From: Geothrix sp. SG200
GTDB lineage: Bacteria; Acidobacteriota; Holophagae; Holophagales; Holophagaceae
NCBI RefSeq assembly: GCF_022808935.1
Contig: NZ_JAKZFR010000005.1
Span: 209,958-273,957 of the forward strand
Direction of reading: 5' to 3'
DNA length: 64,000 nt
The position numbers and the translations under genes were made by a program. The notes under the pieces are model-generated. The model ran no database searches and was not told the DNA's origin. It saw nothing but the letters and a program-made list of their open reading frames with translations. Shown here one piece after another: positions 36,706 to 44,905 of this stretch (positions within the stretch are counted from its first letter, which is position 1; the number at the start of each line of letters is the position of its first letter).

Positions 36706-37251
36706 CTAGTTGAACAGCACCACGTGGAGATCCACGCCCAGCCGGGGCGGGGCCACCGGGGGCGGGGCCACGGGCAGGCGGAAGGCGCCTTCCAGGTCCA
36801 GGCGGGCCCGGGGGTCGCGGATCTGGCGGAGCACCCAGCGGCCCTCGATGAAGACGTAGCAGCGGGAGGGATCACCGGGCACCAGGGCCACGTAGTGCCG
36901 GTCATCGCCGGAGCGCCAGTAGCCGTCCATCCAGACGGGGGCCCGGTAGCGGCGGTAGCGGCGCTCGCCCCGGTCGTCGTCATCATCGCGCTCGTAGCGG
37001 TGGCGCTCGTACTTGCGCGCCTCCTTGTCCCGCTCCTTCCAGTACTTGCGCTCGGCCTTGTCGCGTTCCTTCCAGTACTTCCGGTCTTCGCGGTCATCCC
37101 GGCGGTCATCCCTGCGGTCATCCCGCCGGTCGTCATGCCGCTCCTCCCGCTCGCCGCGCCAGCCCCGGTGGTCGTCGGGACGGGCCGTGGCGGGGGGAGC
37201 AGCCAGGGAAACGGCCGCCAGGAGGGCGGCGCTCATCACGTGGCGAAGCAT
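36706..37251 (-). CDS. secreted protein of unknown function with charged repeats (paralogue A)
   Basis: 181 aa with a signal peptide (about residues 1-24, ending TATA). The middle is extremely charged: several DDRR units and two copies of KYWKERDK, probably a helical, partly disordered region. The C-terminal third is ordered: VWMDGYWRSGDD, CYVFIEGRWVLR, a proline stretch and a final GVDLHVVLFN. The same ending occurs in the next gene upstream, so the two are paralogues. ATG 37251 has GGAGG four bases upstream. I do not recognise the family; a surface or cell-wall-associated role is only a guess. Confidence 0.75.
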   Translation of the reverse strand: MLRHVMSAALLAAVSLAAPPATARPDDHRGWRGEREERHDDRRDDRRDDRRDDREDRKYWKERDKAERKYWKERDKEARKYERHRYERDDDDDRGERRYRRYRAPVWMDGYWRSGDDRHYVALVPGDPSRCYVFIEGRWVLRQIRDPRARLDLEGAFRLPVAPPPVAPPRLGVDLHVVLFN

Positions 37252-37263
37252 CAAACCTCCTCG

Positions 37264-37644
37264 CTAGTTGAACAGGGCGACGTGGAGGTCCACGCCCACC
37301 CGGGGCAGGGGCACCGGCGGAGGCGCGGCGGGCATGCGGAGGACATCGCGCACCTCGGCCTGGACGCCCACGGAGAATCCCTTGCGGAGCTCCCAGCGGC
37401 CATCGATCAGGAACCAGGCGCGGTCGGTGTAGCGGGGATCCACGGCGATGTAGGGGCGCTCGGGCAGCCGGGCGCCGAACTTCTTGGCCAGGCCCGGGGG
37501 CATGCCGCCCTTCTTGGCCAGGCCCGGAGGCACGCCGTCCCCCCCGCGGGCATGCCCGGGAGGGCCATCATGACCGTGCTTCCCATGGCCGCGCCCCTGG
37601 GGCATGGCGATGAGAGCCGCGGAAATCAGGATCGGGACGAGCAT
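37264..37644 (-). CDS. short secreted protein of unknown function (paralogue B)
   Basis: 126 aa; a hydrophobic N-terminus (MLVPILISAALIAMPQG) is probably a signal peptide. Then a Gly/His-rich stretch (GRGHGKHGHDGPPGH), two copies of PPGLAKK, and a C-terminal domain with WFLIDGRWELR, a proline block and the ending VGVDLHVALFN, matching the neighbouring paralogue. The histidines could bind metal. The start has GGGAGG upstream. It lies 12 bases before the next gene, so the pair is probably co-transcribed. Confidence 0.72.
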   Translation of the reverse strand: MLVPILISAALIAMPQGRGHGKHGHDGPPGHARGGDGVPPGLAKKGGMPPGLAKKFGARLPERPYIAVDPRYTDRAWFLIDGRWELRKGFSVGVQAEVRDVLRMPAAPPPVPLPRVGVDLHVALFN

Positions 37645-37787
37645 GGAACCTCCCGGAATGGGTCCCCGGACGGCAGCCCGGAGGACGCCGCCATTCTAAC
37701 CCCCGGCCCTGGCGAAGGCCTCCATCCATGGGAGGAGGCGTGGGTAGTCCGAAAGGTGAGGGGCTCTTTCTGTGCAATGCCGTTTTC

Positions 37788-37941
37788 GCCACCGATTTCG
37801 CTGATTCCAGTGATTAAAAGCGATTCCCGGCTACAGCGCAGCATGGGCTCCAAGACTTCCGGCAACGCCGGAAGCGGCCTCCAGCCGGCCCATGCAGGAC
37901 ACATCCGAGCCCCAATCAGCGCCATCGGCGAAATCGGCGGC
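37788..37941 (+). repeat. palindromic element, copy 4 (central hairpin deleted)
   Basis: 154 bases with both ends. The sequence runs GCAGCATGGGCTCC-AAGACTTCCGG, so about 54 bases forming the central inverted repeat of other copies are missing cleanly. Second stem is intact with loop AAC; the third stem is weakened (GGC/GCC). It ends 27 bases from the panC stop, within the 323-base gap between paralogue B and panC. Confidence 0.92.
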
Positions 37942-37967
37942 TGAAAAGCCTTTCGCCGAGCAGCCGC

Positions 37968-38849
37968 TCAGGCGCCCTGGCCTCCACTGGTTCCCGTCCC
38001 GTTCGCGGGAGGGGTCAGGAGGACGTTGTCGATGAGGCGGGTGCTGCCCAGGTAGGCGGCCACGCAGAGGGCGGCGGAGCGGTCCACCGGGCTCTGCAGG
38101 GGCTCCAGGGTCTGGGCGTCCACCAGCTCCAGGTACTGGATGGAGTCCGCCCCGGTCATGAGGGTCCGGGCGAGCTCCAGCAGCTTCGCCGGTTCCCGCT
38201 CCCCCTCGTCGAAGGCGGCCTTCGCGGCCAGCAGGCCCTGGCTGAGGGTCAGGGCGCGCTTCCGGCCATCCTCATCCAGGTAGGTGTTGCGGCTGCTCAG
38301 GGCCAGGCCGTCCGCCTCGCGCACCGTGGGCACCACCACCACGTCCACGGTGAGGTTCAGGTCCCGGGCCATGCGGCGGATCACCGCCGTCTGCTGGAAG
38401 TCCTTCTGGCCAAAGAAGGCCAGGTCCGGCTGCACGATGTTGAAGAGCTTCGCCACCACCGTGGCCACGCCCCGGAAGTGGCCGGGCCGGTAGCGGCCGC
38501 AGAGGGTGTCGGCCAGGTGGCCGGGCTCCACATGGGTCTGGAAGCCCGTGGGGTAGATCTCGGCGACCTCGGGCATGAACAGCACCGTGGCCCCGGTCTC
38601 GAGGCAGAGGTTCTGGTCCCGCTCCAGGTCCCGGGGGTAGCTGGCCAGATCCTCGCCGGGGCCGAACTGCGTCGGGTTCACGAAGATCGACACCACCGTG
38701 GCGTCGCAGCGGGCAGCGCTCTGGCGGATGAGGGCCCCGTGGCCCTCGTGCAGGAACCCCATGGTGGGGACGAAGCCGATGCGCTTGCCCTCGTCCCGCA
38801 GGGGTCTCAGGAGGGCGCGGAGATCAGCAATGGAACGGACGACTCGCAT
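37968..38849 (-). CDS. panC: pantothenate synthetase (pantoate-beta-alanine ligase)
   Basis: ATP-dependent joining of pantoate and beta-alanine; 293 aa. The nucleotide-binding HIGH-type motif is HEGH (residues 34-37) in PTMGFLHEGHGAL. SIFVNPTQFGP, RPGHFRGVATVV, FGQKDFQQ and the KMSKS-equivalent LSSRNTYL all follow in order. ATG 38849 is preferred to a TTG two codons upstream. It is 52 bases downstream of panB on the same strand. Confidence 0.97.
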   Translation of the reverse strand: MRVVRSIADLRALLRPLRDEGKRIGFVPTMGFLHEGHGALIRQSAARCDATVVSIFVNPTQFGPGEDLASYPRDLERDQNLCLETGATVLFMPEVAEIYPTGFQTHVEPGHLADTLCGRYRPGHFRGVATVVAKLFNIVQPDLAFFGQKDFQQTAVIRRMARDLNLTVDVVVVPTVREADGLALSSRNTYLDEDGRKRALTLSQGLLAAKAAFDEGEREPAKLLELARTLMTGADSIQYLELVDAQTLEPLQSPVDRSAALCVAAYLGSTRLIDNVLLTPPANGTGTSGGQGA

Positions 38850-38901
38850 GGACAAAAGCGGGATCCTTCAGAAAGCGCCTGTCAGTTTACCAAGGGCGCG
38901 A

Positions 38902-39765
38902 TCAGGGGTGCCACTGGGTCAGAACCGGACGAACGGCATCTGGAAGCGTATAGGATTCCCGGTCGTCGGGGAACCCTCCGGAGCGGACATCCTCGGCCCA
39001 GAGGGCCAGTGCGTCCCGCAGGTCTTGGAATCCTTCGGCATAGCGGCGCACGAATTTCGGCGAGGTGCCCGGCAGCAGGCCCAGCACATCATGGAAGACC
39101 AGCACCTGGCCCGAGCACCGGGGGCCGGCCCCGATGCCGATGGTGGGAATCTCCAGGGTTTCCGTCACCCGGGCCGCCAGGTCCGCCGGGATGCCCTCCA
39201 ACACCAGGCTGAAGCAGCCGGCGTCCTGCAGCTTCTGGGCGTCCTCAAGCAGGCGGATGGCATCGCCCTTGTGCTTGCCTTGCACCTTGAAGCCGCCCAT
39301 GGGGTTCACGCTCTGGGGCGTGAGGCCCAGGTGGCCCATGACGGGGATCTCCGCATCGATGAGGGCGTGGATCATGGGCAGGCGCTTGGCTCCGCCCTCG
39401 AGCTTCACCGCCTGGGCCCCGCGCTGGAGGAAGCCCCCGGCGTTCCGCAGGGTGTCCTCCACGCTGAGATGGAAGCTCAGGTAGGGCATGTCCGCTACCA
39501 GCATGGCCGTGGGCTGGGTGCGGGCCACGGCCTCCAGGTGGTGGTTCATCATGGCCATGCTGACGGGCAGCGTGTTCTCGAAGCCCAGGCACACGTTCCC
39601 CACGCTGTCGCCCACGAGGATGAGGTCCACCCCCGCCGCGTCCGCGATGCGGGCGGTCGCGGCGTCGTAGGCCGTGACCATCACGAGCTTCCGTCCCGCG
39701 TGGTGCCAGGCGTGCAACTGGGGAAGGGTGACGCGGGTGCGCGCGTCCGCGGGCAGGTGGCTCAT
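38902..39765 (-). CDS. panB: 3-methyl-2-oxobutanoate hydroxymethyltransferase
   Basis: First committed enzyme of pantothenate synthesis (ketopantoate from ketoisovalerate and a folate C1 unit), 287 aa. The family motifs are VMVTAYDAATARIAD, LVGDSVGNVCLGFENT, ADMPYLSF, AVKLEGG, VMGHLGLTPQSVN and LVLEGIP with the catalytic glutamate. The ATG at 39765 has GGAG five bases upstream; the frame runs on toward repeat copy 5 but that part lacks family sequence. It heads the panB-panC pair. Confidence 0.97.
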   Translation of the reverse strand: MSHLPADARTRVTLPQLHAWHHAGRKLVMVTAYDAATARIADAAGVDLILVGDSVGNVCLGFENTLPVSMAMMNHHLEAVARTQPTAMLVADMPYLSFHLSVEDTLRNAGGFLQRGAQAVKLEGGAKRLPMIHALIDAEIPVMGHLGLTPQSVNPMGGFKVQGKHKGDAIRLLEDAQKLQDAGCFSLVLEGIPADLAARVTETLEIPTIGIGAGPRCSGQVLVFHDVLGLLPGTSPKFVRRYAEGFQDLRDALALWAEDVRSGGFPDDRESYTLPDAVRPVLTQWHP

Positions 39766-39880
39766 GGGGTCTCCGCTGGAAGGTCGAAGCCGTGGGCTTC
39801 CATGAAACCACCAAAAAGCTTGAACCGGAGGAGGAGGATTCCTGGGGAGGCGGAGGCACATCCAGCGCAAAGCATTTTTC

Positions 39881-40158
39881 GCCACCGATTTCGCTGATTC
39901 CAGTGATTAAAAGCGATATTCGGCCCCAGCGCAGCATGGGCTCCATGGGGGGGGGGGGGGGGGGGGGGGGGTGGGGGGGCGGGCCCCCCGGGCCCCCCCC
40001 GCAGCACGGGCTCCATGGGGGGCGCCAGGGCCGCGATCTTTTGGGGGCTCGCGACCCTGGCGCCCCCCATGACTTCCGGCGAAGCCGGAAGTGGCCTCTG
40101 GCCGGCCCATGCGGGACCCATCCGAGCCCCAATCAGCGCCATCGGCGAAATCGGTGGC
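39881..40158 (+). repeat. palindromic element, copy 5 (rearranged, with poly-G tract)
   Basis: 278 bases with both terminal repeats. After the first GGGCTCCAT it has 25 G, a T, 7 G and alternating G/C blocks (39947-40000). A second GCAGCACGGGCTCCAT follows with a nearly complete normal core. It therefore looks like an internal duplication of the left arm. Second-stem loop is GAA, third is TCT. The right end is 14 bases from the stop of the GxxExxY gene. It fills most of the 406-base gap to panB. Confidence 0.92.
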
Positions 40159-40171
40159 TAGAAAGTCTTTC

Positions 40172-40540
40172 TCAACCTCCGTGAACCAGCCGCCGGACCT
40201 GGAGGCTCGGGCCGAAGTTGAGGAGCAGGCACACAGGTCTGCCGCTGGCCTTGAGGTAGTTGAGGCTCTGGGCCATGTGGACGTCCAGGATGCCCGCGAC
40301 CGCTTTCAGCTCCACCAGGACCCGGCCCTCCACGAGCAGGTCCACCTGGAACTCGCCAACCAGCGCGCCGTCGTAGTGGACCTCCAGGCCATGCTGCTGG
40401 AGCACCTCAAGTCCCGCCTTGCGGAGCTCGTGGGCCAGGGCATTCTCGTAGACCTTCTCCAGGAAGCCGTGGCCGAGGGTGTTGGCCACCTTGAAGGCGC
40501 AGCCGATGATCCGCTCCGTCAGGGGATCGTGCTCCTGCAT
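40172..40540 (-). CDS. GxxExxY family protein
   Basis: 122 aa, full length for this family of unknown function. The naming motif is G25-x-x-E28-x-x-Y31 in GHGFLEKVYENAL. Later GEFQVDLLVEGRVLVELKA has the spacing of a PD-(D/E)xK nuclease-type core (D, then E-x-K). Members are scattered widely among bacteria, which suggests mobility. Here the gene is bracketed by element copies 5 and 6. The start ATG has GGAG upstream. Nuclease activity has not been shown for the family as far as I know. Confidence 0.9.
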   Translation of the reverse strand: MQEHDPLTERIIGCAFKVANTLGHGFLEKVYENALAHELRKAGLEVLQQHGLEVHYDGALVGEFQVDLLVEGRVLVELKAVAGILDVHMAQSLNYLKASGRPVCLLLNFGPSLQVRRLVHGG

Positions 40541-40621
40541 TGTCTGTCTCCATGCCGGGAAGGGAGAGACAGCTTAGCCCGGCGTTCGGCAGATCCGACA
40601 CCAAAGAAAAAGATGGTTTTT

Positions 40622-40830
40622 GCCGCCGATTTCGCTGATTTCAGTGATTTAAAAGCGATTCCTGGCTCCAGCGCAGCATGGGCTCCATGGGGGGCGCCAG
40701 GGCCGCGATCTTTTGGGGGCTCGCGGCCCTGGCGCCCCCCATGACTTCCGGCGGAGCCGGAAGCGGCCTGCGGCCGGCCCATGCGGGACCCCTCCGAGCC
40801 CCAATCAGCGCCATCGGCGAAATCGGTGGC
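40622..40830 (+). repeat. palindromic element, copy 6
   Basis: 209 bases, the best-preserved copy. Perfect central inverted repeat; second stem CTTCCGGC/GCCGGAAG (40745-40763) with loop GGA; third stem GGCC/GGCC with loop TGC (40765-40775). It lies in the 553-base divergent gap between the GxxExxY gene and wza. Confidence 0.95.
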
Positions 40831-40859
40831 CAAAAAGCCTTTCGCCGAAGTCCTCACCT

Positions 40860-40918
40860 GGCCCGTCCATGCGGGAAGCGTCCGAGTCTCAATTAGCGTC
40901 ATTGGCGAAATCGGTGGC
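40860..40918 (+). repeat. partial, diverged right end of the palindromic element
   Basis: Resembles the last 60 bases of the element (GGCCCGTCCATGCGGGAAG, then CAATTAGCGTCATTGGCGAAATCGGTGGC split by changes). It follows copy 6 after 29 bases, so the right end is present twice. The rest of the gap to wza (40919-41093) holds no gene; I see no convincing promoter. Confidence 0.8.
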
Positions 40919-41093
40919 AATAAAGCCTTTCGCCAGGGCAACCCCCCCTATTTGCCCGGGCGCGAAAGCTCGATCCGGGCGGTCTGTGCCTCTTGTCACT
41001 TAGTCTCGAATTGTGAATCCCCGGCGGCGGATGAGACGATATGAGGCTCTGTTGAAACTGGCCTCCTGCTTGTACCTGACCGATAGGAATGGA

Positions 41094-42245
41094 ATGTCTG
41101 AGATTCTCCCGATCCACCCGTCCTCTATGCCGGGTGCCCCGGCCCTCTGCCGGCGCCTCCCGGTCCTGGCCGTCCTGGGCCTGACCCTCCTGCTGGGCGC
41201 CTGCCGGGCCCCAGGCATGAAGTTCAACGAGCGCGCCTTCGAGCGGGAGACCCGCACCCAGGTGAACGGCCAGGATGTCACCCTGCATCCCCTGAATCCC
41301 GAGACCCTCAAGGCCTATGGGGCCCGCCCGGCCTCCACGGAGGTCAAGGAGCTGCTGGCCACCAAGGTCGAGCCCTACCGCATCGGCCCCCAGGACATCC
41401 TCATGGTCACCGTCTGGGACCACCCGGAGCTGACCCTGCCCCTGGGCCAGTACCGCACCGATGCCGCCACCGGCATGGTGGTGGACGAGGACGGATTCCT
41501 GTTCTACCCCTACATCGGCCGCGTGAAGGTGTCGGGCCTCACGGTGGTGGAGGCCCGCGCCCTCCTCACCGCCAAGCTCGATGACGTGCTCCAGCGGCCC
41601 CAGGTGGATCTGAAGGTGATCGCCTACCGGTCCCAGAAGGTCTTCATCAGCGGCGAGGTGCGCAACCCCGCCGTCTACAACGTCACCGACATCCCCTTCA
41701 CCCTGGCGGAGGCCGTCAACCGCGCCGGCGGCTTCCTGCCCACGGCCGACCAGAGCCACGTTCTGGTCTCCCGCGGGGATCGGACCTGGTCCCTCGACTT
41801 CCTCCAGCTCATGACCCGGGGCAACCGCATCGGCCAGATCCTCCTCCGGGACGGCGACTCGGTGCACGTTCAGAACCGCGACGAGGAGCCCGTCTACCTC
41901 CTGGGCGAGCTGCGCAACCCCCGCTCCGTGCCCACCTACCACGGCAAGCTGTCCCTGGCCCAGGCCATCTCCGATGCGGGCGGCATCAACACCACCACCG
42001 CCGAGGCCCGGTCCATCTACGTGTTCCGGCGCGGCCAGGCCGAGAACGCCGTGGACGTGTTCCACCTGGACGCCTACAACCCCGTGGCCATGGTGCTGGC
42101 GGACCGCTTCGCCCTCCAGCCCCGGGACCTGGTCTACGTGGACGCCGGCCCCCTGGTGCGCTGGAACCGCGTCGTGAGCCTCATCGTGCCCACGGTCTCC
42201 GCCCTCACCTCCACCGCCTCCGAAGTCAAGTACCTCAGCCAGTAG
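41094..42245 (+). CDS. wza: Wza-type polysaccharide export lipoprotein
   Basis: Outer-membrane polysaccharide exporter, 383 aa, the normal Wza length. Lipobox LLLGAC (Cys37 from the ATG at 41094; Cys26 if the ATG at 41127 is used). The Poly_export domain starts at YRIGPQDILMVTVWDHPEL. Two SLBB units follow: FISGEVRNPAVYNV and LLGELRNPRSVPTY. The ATG at 41094 is chosen because AGGA lies five bases upstream. It starts the wza-wzb-wzc set, the classic export and regulation module of Wzy-dependent capsules. Confidence 0.93.
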   Translation: MSEILPIHPSSMPGAPALCRRLPVLAVLGLTLLLGACRAPGMKFNERAFERETRTQVNGQDVTLHPLNPETLKAYGARPASTEVKELLATKVEPYRIGPQDILMVTVWDHPELTLPLGQYRTDAATGMVVDEDGFLFYPYIGRVKVSGLTVVEARALLTAKLDDVLQRPQVDLKVIAYRSQKVFISGEVRNPAVYNVTDIPFTLAEAVNRAGGFLPTADQSHVLVSRGDRTWSLDFLQLMTRGNRIGQILLRDGDSVHVQNRDEEPVYLLGELRNPRSVPTYHGKLSLAQAISDAGGINTTTAEARSIYVFRRGQAENAVDVFHLDAYNPVAMVLADRFALQPRDLVYVDAGPLVRWNRVVSLIVPTVSALTSTASEVKYLSQ

Positions 42246-42248
42246 CCC

Positions 42249-42710
42249 ATGCCCCTCGCGATCCGCCGCATCCTCGTCCTGTGCGAGGGCAACCACTGCC
42301 GCAGCCCCCTGGCGGAGGCCCTGCTGCGCAAGGCCCTCGGCCCCGCCGTCGAGGTGCGCTCCGCCGGGCTCGGGGCCCTGGTGGCCCAGCCCGCCCACGA
42401 GGAGACCCGGCGCCTGGCCGCGGAGCTGGGCCTCGACCTCGAGCCCCACCGGGGTCACCAGGTGAGCCCCGAGCTGATCCGGGACTCGGACCTCGTCCTG
42501 GTGATGGACCGAGCCCAGAAGGAAGCCTGCGAGGCCCTGACCCCCCACGCCCGGGGCCGGGTCTTCCTGCTGGGGCACTGGCTGTCGGAAGGCCAGCAGG
42601 AGATCGCTGATCCCATCCTCGGCACTGCCCAAGTGCACCAGAAGACCTACGAACACCTCCAGGGGGCCGTGGACGCATGGATTCCCCGCCTCACTCGAAG
42701 GAAGCCATGA
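42249..42710 (+). CDS. wzb: low-molecular-weight protein-tyrosine phosphatase
   Basis: Cognate phosphatase of the Wzc kinase, 153 aa. The P-loop C-x5-R-S is C12-EGNHC-R18-S19, and the general acid is D121 in ADPILG. It begins three bases after wza and overlaps wzc by four bases, consistent with a single translation-coupled unit. Confidence 0.93.
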   Translation: MPLAIRRILVLCEGNHCRSPLAEALLRKALGPAVEVRSAGLGALVAQPAHEETRRLAAELGLDLEPHRGHQVSPELIRDSDLVLVMDRAQKEACEALTPHARGRVFLLGHWLSEGQQEIADPILGTAQVHQKTYEHLQGAVDAWIPRLTRRKP

Positions 42711-44905
42711 GTCAGTCTGAACAGCCCATCCGTCCCAACCTTCGGGGGGGAGTCGGATTTGAACACCGTGACGAAACCTCACTGGGAGAGCTGGTGGCCC
42801 TGCTCTGGGACGCGCGGTTTCTAATTCTCGGAACCACCCTTGTGGCCCTGATTCTGGGGGTGTATGTCACTTGGCGCACCACCCCGATCTATCAAGTCGA
42901 GGCGCTGCTCCAAGTCGAGGATAAAAAGGGTGGCAAGGGGGGGCCAGGTATGGAGGCCCTTTCCGCCCTGCTCGACCAGCCCGCTGCGGCTCAGACCGAG
43001 ATCGAAATTCTCCGGAGTAACCTCGTGCTCGGCCGCACGGTGGAATCCTTGGCCCTGGACATCGCGGCCCAGCCACAATTCAATCCCTTGCTGGGGGATG
43101 CCCTTGTGCGGGGGAGGCTCGATGCTCCCACCTTACGCATCGAGCGCTTCGATGTGCCTGCACCACTGAGGGGAACCCCGTTCCGGATTGTGGCCCAGGG
43201 GAACGGCGCCTTCCTCTGGGAGGCTCCCGATGGTCGCCAGTTGGCCAGCGGGCATGAGGGCGAGATCCTTCAGGCCACTTGGCGGGGCCAGCCCATGCTA
43301 CTTCAGGTTCGTGCCCTCCTGGCTGCCCCGGGCCAGCGCTTTGATCTGATCCGCCGACCCTATCTCCAGGCCATCGAAGCCCTGCGCCAGAACCTGCATG
43401 TCGCCGAGAAGGGCAAGCAGACCAACATCCTCAGCTTGAGTTTCGAAAGCCCCGATCCCAACCGGGGTGCCGAGATTCTCAACGAGATCGTGGCCCAGTA
43501 CATCGGGCAGAACATCGCCCGCAAGGCCGAGGAGGCGTCCCGGTCTCTGGCGTTCCTTCAGGAGCAACTTCCCCAGCTCAAGGCCAAGCTCGAAGCAGCT
43601 GAAAACCAGCTGAACCAATACCGCATGCAGACCGGCTCCGCTGACCTCACCGAAGAGACCAAGCTCGTGCTCAAGCAGAGTGTGGATCTGGAAGGTCAGA
43701 TCCTAGCGCTCCGGCAGAAGAAGGAGGAGCTTCTCCGCACATACAAGGAGCGGGCGGATGTGGTGGCCACCCTGGATCAGCAGATCGCCAAGCTGGGCTC
43801 CGAGGCTCGTCAGCTCGATGGCAAGGTGCGAGCCCTTCCCCGTACCCAGCAGGAGCTGGTGCGCCTCATGCGCGAGGTGCAGGTCAGCACGGACATGTAC
43901 ACATCCATGTTAAACAGCGTCCAGCAGCTCCAGGTGGCCAAGGCCGGGGAGATTGGCAATGCCAGGATCGTGGACCACGCCCTTCCCAGCTTGGGGCCGG
44001 TCAAGCCCCAGAAGGCCGTGGCCGTGGGTCTATCCGCCGTGCTCGGGCTCCTAGGGGGCATTGGGCTGGCTTTGCTCCGCAAGGCTCTGCACCGGGGCGT
44101 GACCGATCCCAGGCTCATCGAGGTTCACCTGGGGTTACCGGTGGTGGTGACGGTTCCCCATAGCCTTCGCCAGGAGGGAATCCAAAAGGAACTGCAACGA
44201 GGCGTGCCCGGAAAGCACCTTCTGGCCGAAACCCAGCCGGAGGACTTAGCCGTGGAGAGCCTGCGCAGCCTTCGCACCAGCCTCCATTTCAGCATGCTGG
44301 ATGCACGTAATTCCGTGGTCCTCTTCACCGGCCCGACCCCCGCCATCGGCAAGACCTTTGTGAGCGCCAACTTCGCCACCCTCTTGGCCCAGGCAGGCAA
44401 CCGTGTGCTATTGGTGGATGGTGATCTGCGCCGAGGCTACTTGCATCGTCCATTCGGTTTGCCAGAGCGTGGCCGAGGGCTGTCCGAAGTGCTTGCCGGC
44501 CAAGTAAGCTGGCGCGAAGCGCTCAATACTTCTCTGCTGCCAAGTCTCGATCTCCTCACCACGGGTGCCCTTCCACCGAATCCTTCGGAGCTGCTGATGG
44601 GTCGGCGATTGGTTGAGTTCATTCAGGAAGTTTCCAGCGCCTATGATTTGGTGCTCATCGACGCTCCCCCCGTGATGGCGGTCACCGATCCGGTCATTCT
44701 GGGGAAGCATGCAGGTACCACACTCCTTATTACAAAAGCCGAGCAGCATTCACTGGAGGAACTCCAACTCACCCTCCAACGCTTGGAAGGTGGGGGCGTA
44801 AAGGTCCAGGGATGCGTGTTTAACGATCTGAACACCTCGAAATTGGGATATCGGTACTATGGATATTCCTACCGGCAGACCAGCCGAACCTCTCAGGCCC
44901 GCTAG
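42707..44905 (+). CDS. wzc: Wzc-type tyrosine autokinase / chain-length regulator
   Basis: Bacterial tyrosine kinase of 732 aa combining a Wzz-type co-polymerase with a cytoplasmic kinase. Membrane helices at about 38-60 and 437-460 flank a periplasmic region with a long coiled-coil-like segment (about 280-400). The Walker A variant GPTPAIGKT is near residue 541, followed by VLLVDGDLR (Walker A'), and Walker B VLIDAPP is near 648. The C-terminus has a tyrosine cluster (YRYYGYSY, about 714-722) for autophosphorylation. ATG 42707 overlaps the wzb stop and has GGAAG upstream. Confidence 0.94.
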   Translation: MSQSEQPIRPNLRGGVGFEHRDETSLGELVALLWDARFLILGTTLVALILGVYVTWRTTPIYQVEALLQVEDKKGGKGGPGMEALSALLDQPAAAQTEIEILRSNLVLGRTVESLALDIAAQPQFNPLLGDALVRGRLDAPTLRIERFDVPAPLRGTPFRIVAQGNGAFLWEAPDGRQLASGHEGEILQATWRGQPMLLQVRALLAAPGQRFDLIRRPYLQAIEALRQNLHVAEKGKQTNILSLSFESPDPNRGAEILNEIVAQYIGQNIARKAEEASRSLAFLQEQLPQLKAKLEAAENQLNQYRMQTGSADLTEETKLVLKQSVDLEGQILALRQKKEELLRTYKERADVVATLDQQIAKLGSEARQLDGKVRALPRTQQELVRLMREVQVSTDMYTSMLNSVQQLQVAKAGEIGNARIVDHALPSLGPVKPQKAVAVGLSAVLGLLGGIGLALLRKALHRGVTDPRLIEVHLGLPVVVTVPHSLRQEGIQKELQRGVPGKHLLAETQPEDLAVESLRSLRTSLHFSMLDARNSVVLFTGPTPAIGKTFVSANFATLLAQAGNRVLLVDGDLRRGYLHRPFGLPERGRGLSEVLAGQVSWREALNTSLLPSLDLLTTGALPPNPSELLMGRRLVEFIQEVSSAYDLVLIDAPPVMAVTDPVILGKHAGTTLLITKAEQHSLEELQLTLQRLEGGGVKVQGCVFNDLNTSKLGYRYYGYSYRQTSRTSQAR

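Noticed and set aside
33985..40150. Open frames starting MALIGAR within the palindromic elements on the minus strand
   Set aside because: They recur in most copies only because the repeat recurs. There is no ribosome-binding site, the frame ends differently in each copy, and several other frames are equally open in this GC-rich palindrome.
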